From Thermoanaerobaculia bacterium (GTDB lineage Bacteria; Acidobacteriota; Thermoanaerobaculia; Multivoradales; J023): 64,000 nucleotides of DNA. Below are positions 25,927-33,700 of the stretch, piece after piece. The stretch covers positions 186,001 to 250,000 of the forward strand of contig JAUIJL010000004.1 in assembly GCA_030431255.1 (NCBI GenBank). Reading direction: 5' to 3'. Within the stretch, counting starts at the first letter, position 1. Every line of letters starts with the position of its first letter. Under the pieces are notes generated by a model that saw only the letters and a list, made by a program, of their open reading frames with translations, ran no database searches and had not been told where the DNA came from. Both the position numbers and the translations under genes were made by a program.

Positions 25927-27085
25927 GGTCGGCCCCCGGACGCGACGGCAAATAGGGCGTGGGATCGATTTCCGGATCGACCCCCGACACTCGGTCGGCG
26001 ATCAATCGAGCGGTGCCCAAGGAGGTGGTGATGCCGAGACCCTCGTGCCCGGCGGCCAACAACAAGGTCTCATGGCCGGGCACCGGACCGACCAAGGGCA
26101 GGTGATCGTCGGTGGCCGGCCGAAAGCCGGCCCAAATGCGCACGGCTTGAAGCTCGCCGAGACGTGGCAGGAAGTGTCGGCCTCGATCGACCATCTTATG
26201 AACGATGTCGAGCTCGACCTCGGCGGTATCCCGACCGAATTGGCGGGACGAGCCGAGCAACATCTGCCCAGTGGCCCGGGGCTGTAAGTTAAAGGCGACC
26301 GAGCTGTCGCCGGAGCTGTGCGCACTTTTCAGGTATCCCAGCTCCACCAGCTGGTGGCGACAAAAACCTGGGCGGCGATCAGTGATCACCAAATGGCCCT
26401 TGCGCGGGCGGATGGCGTGACCCGGCAGCGCCTCCGGCAGCAGATCCAGGGCCCCTCGGCCGGCGCTGACCACCACCCAATCCCCTTCCAGGCGTCGGCC
26501 GTCCCGCAACGCGACCCAATGGGAGGACAGCCGCTCGACCGGCGTTCCACACACCAGCTCGAAGTCCACCCCGTGCTCGCGGGCGTGGCGGACCGCTTCC
26601 GACAGCATGAAGTCCACGGCGGTCGGTGGATAAACCACGCTGTCGCCGGGTACCCGTAAAGCTCCCAAGAGATCGGGCCGCAGCTCAGGCTCTGCTCGGC
26701 GGAGGGCTGGGGCGTCGAGGATCTCCACCTTGACCCCTCGCTCGGTGTAAAAGGCATGCTTGGCGTGGACCGCCGCCATCTCCTCGTCGTCTTCCGCCAC
26801 CCACAAGGTGCCGCACAGATCCCTCTCCACGGAGCCCGGCAGGCGATCCGAGAGCTCGTCCCACAGTCTTTGAGAGTAGTGACCCAAGGCGAATTGGGCT
26901 TCGGAGTCGTCCATGACCACCACATGGCCCATGCACGCGGCGGTGGCTCCGCCACCGGGTCGCCCCCCTTCGATGACGGTGATCGCGTACCCGCGCCGGG
27001 TCAGCTCGTAGGCGCAAGACGCGCCGACGATGCCGGCTCCGACGATCAGCACGCGGTCCGCCTGTGGGGTTCCATGGTGACTCAT
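25919..27085 (-). CDS. FAD-dependent D-amino-acid-oxidase-like subunit, probable D-hydroxyproline dehydrogenase
   Basis: 388 residues of the DAO/glycine-oxidase family: G-A-G-I-V-G-A-S-C-A near residue 16-25, G-G-G-A-T-A-A-C-M-G-H-V, and C-terminal G-H-E-G-L-G-I-T-T-S-L-G-T-A. It matches the catalytic subunit of heteromeric opine/cyanide/D-hydroxyproline dehydrogenases. Expected reaction: cis-4-hydroxy-D-proline to 1-pyrroline-4-hydroxy-2-carboxylate, with electrons passed through the 2Fe-2S partner. Start at 27085 overlaps the epimerase stop (ATGA). Substrate is inferred from the neighbouring epimerase. Confidence 0.87.
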   Translation of the reverse strand: MSHHGTPQADRVLIVGAGIVGASCAYELTRRGYAITVIEGGRPGGGATAACMGHVVVMDDSEAQFALGHYSQRLWDELSDRLPGSVERDLCGTLWVAEDDEEMAAVHAKHAFYTERGVKVEILDAPALRRAEPELRPDLLGALRVPGDSVVYPPTAVDFMLSEAVRHAREHGVDFELVCGTPVERLSSHWVALRDGRRLEGDWVVVSAGRGALDLLPEALPGHAIRPRKGHLVITDRRPGFCRHQLVELGYLKSAHSSGDSSVAFNLQPRATGQMLLGSSRQFGRDTAEVELDIVHKMVDRGRHFLPRLGELQAVRIWAGFRPATDDHLPLVGPVPGHETLLLAAGHEGLGITTSLGTARLIADRVSGVDPEIDPTPYLPSRPGADHG

Positions 27086-28164
27086 GGCCCGGAATCGCTG
27101 CCACGATCTTTTTCGCGACCTTCACTGGGTCCGCGACCTCCAGCGGGTCCGCGACCTTCACTGGATCCTTTGTCGTGGCCTTCATCGCCGACACCCGTGC
27201 CCGTTCCCCGGTGGATGCCGTAACGAAAGGGATCGGTGGCATCCAAGAGCAGACGGCTGTCGGACGTGATCCATGCTCGACCGCGAATGGTGGGCAGCAC
27301 CCCTTGCCGCCCTTGTTGCTCCACTCGGCGCACTTTGCCGAGGAATCGGCTGCCTAAGATGCCCTCCTGCCGCCAAACCCGATCGTCCGTGAGCAGGCCG
27401 TCGGCGGCCAAACAGGCCATCTTGGCGCTGGTGCCCGTGCCGCAGGGGCAACGGTCGTATTCCCCGCCCGGGCAGAGCACGAAATTCTTGCTGTCGGCGT
27501 CGGCTCGGGTGGCGGGGCCGAAGAGCTCCACGTGGTCGATTTCCGCGCCGTCTTCACCGGTGATGCCTTGGCGCCGTAGGGAGCTGAGGATGTCGCGGGT
27601 CAAGGCGGAAAGCTCCTCCAGGTGCTCCGAACCGAGCACCCGCCCGTGGTCGGACACTAAAAAGAACCAATTGCCGCCCCAAGCGATGTCTCCCACCAGC
27701 CGACCGTGGCGAACGGTTTCCACGGGAACTGCCGACCGATAGCGGTAGCTGAACACGTTGTCCACGGACACGGAGCCGTCGTCGTGTAGCTCGATCTCCA
27801 CGTCACCCACCGGTGACTCCAAGAGATGCCGACCGGGACCGATCCGACCGAGATGAGCCAGGGTCGCGGCCACGCCGATGGTGCCGTGTCCGCACATGAA
27901 TAGGGTGTCGGCGTTGTTGAAGAAAATCATGCCGGCCGCGGCTTCGGGCTTGCTCGGCTCCAAGAGCAAAGCCCCCACCAAGGCGTCGAATCCCCGAGGC
28001 TCGTGGATCAAGGCCGTCCGGTAGTGATCGTGCCGAAGACGAAAAACCTCCATCTGCTCGGCCAGGGTGCCGGACCCCAGATCCGGCCCCCCTTCGATCA
28101 CCACCCGCGTGGGCTCACCCTCAGTGTGGGAATCGATCACCCTCATGCTGCTCATCTCATCCAT
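27082..28164 (-). CDS. 4-hydroxyproline epimerase (proline racemase family)
   Basis: 360 residues from ATG 28164, with GGAG 6 bases upstream; an ATG at 28176 lacks a ribosome site. Both catalytic cysteines are present: Cys91 in M-C-G-H-G-T and Cys241 in C-P-C-G-T-G-T-S. A Thr at the first position would mean a 3-hydroxyproline dehydratase, so this is a racemase or epimerase. In this operon it converts trans-4-hydroxy-L-proline to cis-4-hydroxy-D-proline. Residues 321-360 are an unusual Gly/Ser/Glu/Arg tail with three hexapeptide repeats (G-S-S-E-G-R, G-P-A-G-G-R, G-P-S-E-G-R) encoded by an 18-bp DNA repeat. The rest has normal family length. First gene of the operon. Confidence 0.9.
   Translation of the reverse strand: MDEMSSMRVIDSHTEGEPTRVVIEGGPDLGSGTLAEQMEVFRLRHDHYRTALIHEPRGFDALVGALLLEPSKPEAAAGMIFFNNADTLFMCGHGTIGVAATLAHLGRIGPGRHLLESPVGDVEIELHDDGSVSVDNVFSYRYRSAVPVETVRHGRLVGDIAWGGNWFFLVSDHGRVLGSEHLEELSALTRDILSSLRRQGITGEDGAEIDHVELFGPATRADADSKNFVLCPGGEYDRCPCGTGTSAKMACLAADGLLTDDRVWRQEGILGSRFLGKVRRVEQQGRQGVLPTIRGRAWITSDSRLLLDATDPFRYGIHRGTGTGVGDEGHDKGSSEGRGPAGGRGPSEGREKDRGSDSGP
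27114..27167. repeat. 18-bp tandem repeat, three copies
   Basis: Units at 27114-27131, 27132-27149 and 27150-27167 follow CGCGACCTTCACTGGGTC with three or four differences in the middle copy. The repeat lies in the 3' end of the epimerase gene and encodes its low-complexity C-terminal hexapeptides. It looks like a slippage expansion that preserves the reading frame. Confidence 0.85.
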
Positions 28165-28447
28165 TCTCTGCTCCATCGTTGGGTTGGCACCGCGTCATTC
28201 CGCCTCATCAGACTGCACTCAGGCCAAGCTAAATAGTCAGGCGAGGCCGCCGTGTCCAACCACGGAAAAAGTACCGCCCCCGCAGGTCGTAGGCAATATC
28301 AATTTTCAATATTGTGGACAAAATCTCAAAACTTGACATTTCCGAGACAATTTTGACCGTAGACATACTTTCACTGCATTCCCATTCCGCAGGTCGCCCT
28401 TGGAAAAACCGTCATTCCAGCACAGACTTTTCATCCCCCATTCCGTC
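28165..28447. other. AT-rich divergent intergenic region upstream of the epimerase operon
   Basis: About 280 bp without a gene, much richer in A+T than the rest of the window, especially 28290-28390. It holds a 6-bp-arm inverted repeat CAATAT/ATATTG around 28299-28319 and several GACAAAAT / GACAATTTTGAC-like words between 28317 and 28359. It must contain the promoter of the hydroxyproline operon, but no convincing -35/-10 pair could be fixed. The repeated words may be sites for an activator or repressor encoded elsewhere. Confidence 0.5.
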
Positions 28448-28489
28448 TAGACAAATCCCATCGCAGGTGTTCTACTAGTGTAATACACT
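28448..28489 (+). promoter_or_regulatory. promoter and palindromic operator of the GntR-ABC operon
   Basis: A perfect palindrome AGTGTA-A-TACACT occupies 28477-28489. Directly upstream are a -10-like TCTACT (28471-28476) and, 17 bp further, a -35-like TAGACA (28448-28453). A palindrome abutting the -10 of an operon that begins with a YtrA-type GntR repressor fits autoregulation. The palindrome is seen directly; the promoter call is weaker. Confidence 0.55.
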
Positions 28490-28558
28490 GATTCGGTCGA
28501 TGTTTCGCCCATCTTCGTTCGAATCGGGCCCGTGATCGAAGCCCGCTACCGAGACCCC

Positions 28559-28954
28559 ATGCTGCATATTGACCCATCCGACGCCGTTCCCATTTGGAAA
28601 CAAATCGAGGAAGGGGTTCTCCATCTCATTGCCACGGGAACCTTGGGACCCGACGATCCGGTGGCTTCGGTCCGAGAGCTGGCTCGCAAGCTGAGGGTCA
28701 ATCCATTGACGGTTTCTAAAGCCTATCGTCGATTGGCGGATCGCGGGGTGCTGACGGTCCGACGCGGCGAAGGAACTTTCGTTTCCAGCCGTCCCCCCAA
28801 CATGAGCGACACCGAGCGTGAGGAGAAGCTGCAAGAGGCCGCCCTGCGATACGCCGGGCAAGCGAAAAATCTGAGCGCCGAAGAGCCGGAAGCCCTTTCT
28901 GCCGTGCGCCGGGCTTGGACGAAGCTGCAACCCCAAAAGAGGGAAACCCCATGA
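28559..28954 (+). CDS. GntR-family regulator, YtrA subfamily
   Basis: 131 residues from ATG 28559 (GTG 28532 would add nine). The sequence I-D-P-S-D-A-V-P-I-W-K-Q-I-E-E-G-V opens a GntR winged helix: S-V-R-E-L-A-R-K-L-R-V-N-P-L-T-V-S-K-A-Y is the recognition helix and R-R-G-E-G-T-F-V the wing. The short C-terminal part, without a large effector domain, marks the YtrA subfamily, which usually represses adjacent ABC transporter genes. The following ATPase and permease genes overlap in ATGA junctions, as in ytr operons. Ligand unknown. Confidence 0.9.
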   Translation: MLHIDPSDAVPIWKQIEEGVLHLIATGTLGPDDPVASVRELARKLRVNPLTVSKAYRRLADRGVLTVRRGEGTFVSSRPPNMSDTEREEKLQEAALRYAGQAKNLSAEEPEALSAVRRAWTKLQPQKRETP

Positions 28955-29946
28955 GCTTCGACGACCTCGACCAGGATCTCATGGGCCCGGAAGACCCCGA
29001 GACGATCGTCGCGGCCCGAGGGCTTACCGTGCGATACGGCGCCAAGACCCTTCTGCACGAGCTCGACCTCGAGGTTCGAGAAGGACAGGTCTACGCCCTC
29101 TTGGGGCGGAACGGAGCGGGCAAGTCCTCCTTGGTCCGCTGCGTTCTGGGTTTGCAACCGGTTTCCGGAGGACGGGTCGAGCTCTTCGGTCGAGACGCCT
29201 GGACCCATCGTCATCGGCTGATGGGACGCATCGGTGTGGTACCCGAAGAGAGCGATGTCCCACCGTCGATGACCGGCGCCCAGCTCTCTCGCTTCAGCTC
29301 GGGGCTCTACGACCACTGGGATCACGCCGCCTACCATTCCCGACTGGAGCGATTCGGCATCGATCCAAAACAGAGCTTCGGCAAGCTGTCGAGAGGTCAA
29401 AAGGCCCAGGTGATGCTCGCCCTCGCTCTGGCCGCTTCGCCGCGGTTGTTGGTTCTCGACGATCCCACCCTCGGCCTGGACATGGTGGCGCGCAAAGCGG
29501 TGTTCGAGGATCTCGTGGACGAGTTGGCGACCCGACCGCTGACGGTGCTGATTACCTCCCACGACTTGCCGGGCATCGAACGATTGGCCACCCACATCGC
29601 GGTGTTGCGGGATGGACGGTTGGCCATGGACGAGGAGCTGGAATCCGTGAAGCAACGGTACCGCTGGCTGGATCTGGTGGACGCGGACGACGTCCAGACC
29701 CTTTCGGAGCTCGAGCCGGTATCGGAACAAGCTCGGGGTCGGGGCTCGTCGGTGCTCGTCCAGCGCTTCGATCCCAAAAGCTTCGAAGAGCTCAGGGACG
29801 CTCTGGGAGCCCACCGAGTCAGCCTGCGGGTCCCCTCTTTGGAAGAGATCTTGTTGCTTCAGACCGAGCCGAGCCCGAGCGAGTCGAGCCCGGCCCAGGC
29901 GACGGCAACCCGAGCGTCGAGCTCCGCCGGGGAGGGCCGACCATGA
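28951..29946 (+). CDS. ABC transporter ATP-binding protein
   Basis: 331 residues from ATG 28951, overlapping the regulator stop (ATGA) with AGAGGG upstream. Walker A is G-R-N-G-A-G-K-S, the signature is K-L-S-R-G-Q-K, Walker B is L-L-V-L-D-D-P-T-L-G-L-D, and the switch His lies in I-T-S-H-D. The C-terminal about 80 residues after the ATPase core are Pro/Ser-rich at the end. Together with the next gene it should make an ABC-2-type exporter controlled by the upstream GntR repressor. Confidence 0.92.
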   Translation: MSFDDLDQDLMGPEDPETIVAARGLTVRYGAKTLLHELDLEVREGQVYALLGRNGAGKSSLVRCVLGLQPVSGGRVELFGRDAWTHRHRLMGRIGVVPEESDVPPSMTGAQLSRFSSGLYDHWDHAAYHSRLERFGIDPKQSFGKLSRGQKAQVMLALALAASPRLLVLDDPTLGLDMVARKAVFEDLVDELATRPLTVLITSHDLPGIERLATHIAVLRDGRLAMDEELESVKQRYRWLDLVDADDVQTLSELEPVSEQARGRGSSVLVQRFDPKSFEELRDALGAHRVSLRVPSLEEILLLQTEPSPSESSPAQATATRASSSAGEGRP

Positions 29947-32072
29947 AAGCCTGGCTGCAAGTGCTGCGGCGGGAGTGGATGGAATGGCGTCTGCTCGTGG
30001 CGGGCGCTTTCCTGCTCGGATGGTTCCCTTGGGCGGCTCCACTGCTGCCCGGAACCGATCACCTCGCGCCTTCGGACGTGCGTCAAGCGGCCGCCATTTT
30101 GGTTTTGGTCCTGGTCGGCGTCGGGGCGGTGGGATTTCTCGCCCCGGCTTTGCTCGCCCGTGATCTGGCCTCCCGCCGTCTTTCGTTCTTCCTCACCCGC
30201 CCTCTTTCGTCGGCCACCCTGTGGTCGGCGCGGGTCGTCGCCATCGGCTCCGTCCTGATGTTCGTCCTGCTCCTCGTGTCACTGCCCACTTTGGTCGCCG
30301 AACCGGACGTGATCCGAGCTCTGGGAAGCAGCGCCGACCAACCTGCAGCTCCGCTGTCGGCCTTGGGGGAATTTTTCAGTCTGCGGGCCCAACCGGATTT
30401 GCCCGCGGTCTTGTCGCCCGCGCTGAGGATCCCAGCCGCGGTGCTGACCCTGCTTGCGGTCTTGCTCTTGGTGCATTGGCTGAACATCGTCGTGCGTTCC
30501 CGCTCCAAGTGGTTGTTGCTCGACATGATCGGCTTGGCGGTGCTCGGCACGGTGTTGTGGTCCCTGCGGGATCAATTGCTCAGTCTGCAGGCCTTCGGTG
30601 CCATGGTTTGGATCGAGCGGTTTTGGTGTGTGGGCCTGCCGGCGGTGCTGTGGCTGGCGGGTCTGCGGCAATTGGAGCTGGGACGAATCGACCCCGTACG
30701 CGGCCATCGAGTGTATTCCCTGCACGCTTGGACCGGGCTCACGGTGTTGACCCTGGTGTCGGCCGCTTACGTCTCGTGGATCACCGGCGGCACGGTGTCG
30801 GACTTGAAAAGCTTGTCCGGGGTTTCACCCAATCCCACCGGCAGCCACATGGTTGTCGGTGGCACGCTCAAGGGTCGTGCCGGGTTGCAGGGCACGTTCA
30901 TCGTGCCCCTCGACGTCGATCCGCCTTCGAGCGTGCGCTCGGCCGGCAGCTCCGTGCCGGCTCTCTTCCACTGGAAATGGTCGGGCGACGGCAGCCGTGC
31001 CGTGTGGGCCCGTTGCAAGCGCCTGGTGCCCACCCTTTGCGAGCTGTGGACCCAGGATCTGGCGGCGGGCACCGAGCCCAGGGCCACGGGTATTGCTGTT
31101 CGCACCAACTACATCCGCTTGGCCGTATCGCACGGAGGTCAGCTGATCGCCTTGGGTCACAACAGCGGAGTCGAGGTCTACGCCACCGCCACCGGCGAGC
31201 TGATCGCGGCGGCGCGCACCCCCGACATCGTCGACTTGAGCTTCCTCTCCGCCCGTCAATTGCGGCTGGTGAGCTTCGACCCGGATGCCCACGCCTATCG
31301 GCAGGTCATTCACGTTTTCGATATCGACTCCAGAGAGTCCAAAGTGACCGGCCGAATCCCCGGCGACGTCTTCGGTCGTTTTTATACCCGCAGCCCTGAA
31401 GGCGGGCTCTTACTCTTCAACTCCCTGGTGCCACGCCGCCTCGAGCTGCGCGACGCCGTCAGCGGTGAGGTCGTGGTCGACCTGACCGAGATGATGGACC
31501 TGAACACCATCGACCTGAGCAGCGACCACGTCCTAGCCGACGCCCGATTCGTCAGAGAAGATCTTCTCGGGGTGGTTTGGGCACCGAGAAAACGCACCAG
31601 CCTAGCGGACCAACCCACCCAGGATTTCGAGGTGTTGTTGCTCGGCCTGCCCTCGGCGGTGCGCCCCCACACGGAGATCGTCACCAGGACACGGGTAGAG
31701 CAAGCCCGCGATGCTCAGCTCGGCGCCGAGCTGCGGACCGATGCCCTCACCGTGTTGGTGACCCACGGATCACCCACCGACGCGCCGGTAGATCCCCTGC
31801 TCGCCGGAGCGGGCCTAGAGCCCCTCACCGCCACCTCCACCTATTTGCTCCACCCGGGTCGCGAGCAGCTCGAGCTCGTCGCCCACGGTTATATTCCAGT
31901 CTCCGTGCATCGCCGGACCAGCTCGAATCATTCCTCCACGGCCAAGCTCTACGCCACCGGTAATCAGGCTCTCTTCACCATCAAAGACGGCAAGGCCCAG
32001 GTCGTATTCGCCGGCACGGAAAGGGACCGCTCCGAATCCGCTACCAACGACTATTTGAGCTTTCGTTTCTAG
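29943..32072 (+). CDS. ABC permease fused to a large beta-rich soluble domain
   Basis: 709 residues, start overlapping the ATPase stop (ATGA). The first about 275 residues carry six or seven hydrophobic helices (around 17-40, 48-72, 98-120, 155-180, 195-215 and 250-275) in an ABC-2-like layout. The remaining about 430 residues are soluble and beta-rich, with repeated patterns such as F-H-W-K-W-S-G-D-G-S-R-A-V-W-A and V-S-H-G-G-Q-L-I-A-L-G that read like propeller blades. A permease with such a domain is unusual among YtrA-linked transporters. The soluble part is probably outside the cytoplasm. Confidence 0.78.
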   Translation: MKAWLQVLRREWMEWRLLVAGAFLLGWFPWAAPLLPGTDHLAPSDVRQAAAILVLVLVGVGAVGFLAPALLARDLASRRLSFFLTRPLSSATLWSARVVAIGSVLMFVLLLVSLPTLVAEPDVIRALGSSADQPAAPLSALGEFFSLRAQPDLPAVLSPALRIPAAVLTLLAVLLLVHWLNIVVRSRSKWLLLDMIGLAVLGTVLWSLRDQLLSLQAFGAMVWIERFWCVGLPAVLWLAGLRQLELGRIDPVRGHRVYSLHAWTGLTVLTLVSAAYVSWITGGTVSDLKSLSGVSPNPTGSHMVVGGTLKGRAGLQGTFIVPLDVDPPSSVRSAGSSVPALFHWKWSGDGSRAVWARCKRLVPTLCELWTQDLAAGTEPRATGIAVRTNYIRLAVSHGGQLIALGHNSGVEVYATATGELIAAARTPDIVDLSFLSARQLRLVSFDPDAHAYRQVIHVFDIDSRESKVTGRIPGDVFGRFYTRSPEGGLLLFNSLVPRRLELRDAVSGEVVVDLTEMMDLNTIDLSSDHVLADARFVREDLLGVVWAPRKRTSLADQPTQDFEVLLLGLPSAVRPHTEIVTRTRVEQARDAQLGAELRTDALTVLVTHGSPTDAPVDPLLAGAGLEPLTATSTYLLHPGREQLELVAHGYIPVSVHRRTSSNHSSTAKLYATGNQALFTIKDGKAQVVFAGTERDRSESATNDYLSFRF

Positions 32073-32105
32073 GCTCCGAAGTAGGTTGATGGAATCCGCC
32101 GCTAT

Positions 32106-32135
32106 TTGGCGCTGATAAGAGCGAGGTGCGATACT
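32106..32135 (+). promoter_or_regulatory. candidate promoter of the CHAT-like gene cassette
   Basis: TTGGCG (32106-32111), an 18-bp spacer and GATACT (32130-32135) preceded by TGC, an extended -10. It lies in the 146-bp gap between the permease and the first CHAT-like gene, about 85 bp upstream of the start. Matches are moderate, so this is suggestive only. Confidence 0.35.
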
Positions 32136-32218
32136 GCTGGATAGATCTCAGCGCAAATCCGCCGGCTCTCGGGTCGCAGAGCTCGGTGACGCATCCGGAA
32201 GGAAGGAGCTCCTGACCC

Positions 32219-33700
32219 ATGCTCTCCGACCGCCACACTTTGAGCATCGGCCTCGCACGGACCGAGGGCGACGGTGAGCCGTCGCTCGAATACACTTTCC
32301 GCTGGAGCTTGCGAGCTGGGATCGAGGATCCGCTTCCCATTAGGTTGGCCGCCTCCGAGGAGGGCCTGCCCGCCAACCCGGTTTCCATTCCACAGCTCGA
32401 AGACTGGCGACCGGGAAGGCTCCCCCCGAGCTTCATCGAAGATCTGCGACGACCGCTGCTCGACGACCGACCGGATATCGTTTGGTTGGATTTCGAGCGA
32501 CCCCGCGCCCATCTCGCTTTGATCCCTTGGGAACGGCTGTTGCAGCCGATTTTCCATTGTGCCGTCGCTAGAGCACACCCGCTGAGCGACGCCATCGGAA
32601 AGCTGACCCGCGCCGACAACCCCTATCCGCCCAACCTTGCCATCTGCGCTTCCATGCCGGTGGCCAAAGCCGAATTCGATTTGGCCACCCTGGTCTGCCG
32701 GCTGACCTCGAGCTTCGCCAAAGCCGTTCCCGAGGACGGGATGGTGCATGTTTTCGTCGACAGCGGACATCGCGATACCGTCCTCTACGAGCTCGAATCC
32801 GCCGAGATTCGCGGTCCCCAGATCAAGATCCACGATGCCGGCCAGACCGGGATCTCGACCGACCGCAGCTCTACCATCGAAGATACCGGCGGAAAGATCG
32901 TCAATCCTTGGATGACCTGGATGGTGGGTGCCCTCGAAGGCCGGAGGATCGACGCCGTGGCCTTCTGCTGCCACGGTTACCATCGATACCACAAGGGTGC
33001 GCTGGCATTTGCTCGCTCACCACGGGTCAACGACGATCACGCGTGGTCGCGCTTTGTCGGTGCCGAGCAGCTGGCGGTTCTCTTGGAACGTCTGGGCTCA
33101 CGCCTGCTGCTGCTCGAATCGCCCGCCCACAACTTCAGCGCCCCGGGCCTCTTTGCGGTCGCGGAGGGAGTAGGCCAGCTTCGGCCGGGACCGGTGGCGA
33201 TCCACGACGCCTCCATGGATTCGGATTTCCGAGCGGCAAGGGGCCTGTTCGCCCAAGCCCTCGGGGATCTGGTCGACGACATTCCGGCATCGCCGGCCCT
33301 GAGCTTGAGCACGAGCCCGTTCCCTTCTCGACGTCGTCGCTTCCGTTCGGCCCGGGAGCGATTGCTCGGCGCCTCGTACGGCAGCCCGAGCCGACCAAGA
33401 GGTACCGACCACAAGCCGGCGAGCGATGTGGACCTAGGCTCCCATGAAGCGTTGGGGGAGGTGGTCGGGCCCGAGGATGTCGTGCTCGAAAGCACCGGAG
33501 GGCCGGCGAAAGCGATCCGCGCCCTCGACGACGGATCGGGCTGGATGGCGGCGAGCAAACGACGCATCGAGAGCACGTGGTCCCTGCAAGCCGGCGTCTC
33601 TTCGAGCTCCGATACCCACGAAGCCGCGAGAGCCGGCGTGGAGGAGGCCTTGGAGCTGGTCGCTCAGCTGATGGAAAAACACCGCGGAGGCGTGCCATGA
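32219..33700 (+). CDS. degenerate CHAT-like protein (His block kept, Cys lost)
   Basis: 493 residues from ATG 32219, with GGAAGGAG about 10 bases upstream. I recognise the CHAT fold pattern weakly: L-I-P-W-E-R-L at 101-107 (compare L-P-W-E-x-L in CHAT proteins), then the strand and His block V-A-F-C-C-H-G at 247-253. A second hydrophobic strand follows, L-L-L-L-E-S-P-A-H at 296-304, where active CHAT proteases have L-N-x-C. No Cys occurs there, so the protein is probably a pseudo-enzyme. Residues 360-493 are low complexity and then helical. It overlaps the next, intact CHAT gene in an ATGA junction, so a regulatory or scaffold subunit is a fair guess. Confidence 0.65.
   Translation: MLSDRHTLSIGLARTEGDGEPSLEYTFRWSLRAGIEDPLPIRLAASEEGLPANPVSIPQLEDWRPGRLPPSFIEDLRRPLLDDRPDIVWLDFERPRAHLALIPWERLLQPIFHCAVARAHPLSDAIGKLTRADNPYPPNLAICASMPVAKAEFDLATLVCRLTSSFAKAVPEDGMVHVFVDSGHRDTVLYELESAEIRGPQIKIHDAGQTGISTDRSSTIEDTGGKIVNPWMTWMVGALEGRRIDAVAFCCHGYHRYHKGALAFARSPRVNDDHAWSRFVGAEQLAVLLERLGSRLLLLESPAHNFSAPGLFAVAEGVGQLRPGPVAIHDASMDSDFRAARGLFAQALGDLVDDIPASPALSLSTSPFPSRRRRFRSARERLLGASYGSPSRPRGTDHKPASDVDLGSHEALGEVVGPEDVVLESTGGPAKAIRALDDGSGWMAASKRRIESTWSLQAGVSSSSDTHEAARAGVEEALELVAQLMEKHRGGVP

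Noticed and set aside
27086-27242. A frame with D-P-V-K-V-A repeats as an extra small protein
   Set aside because: It is the 18-bp repeat of the epimerase gene read in another frame; no ribosome site and no conserved feature.
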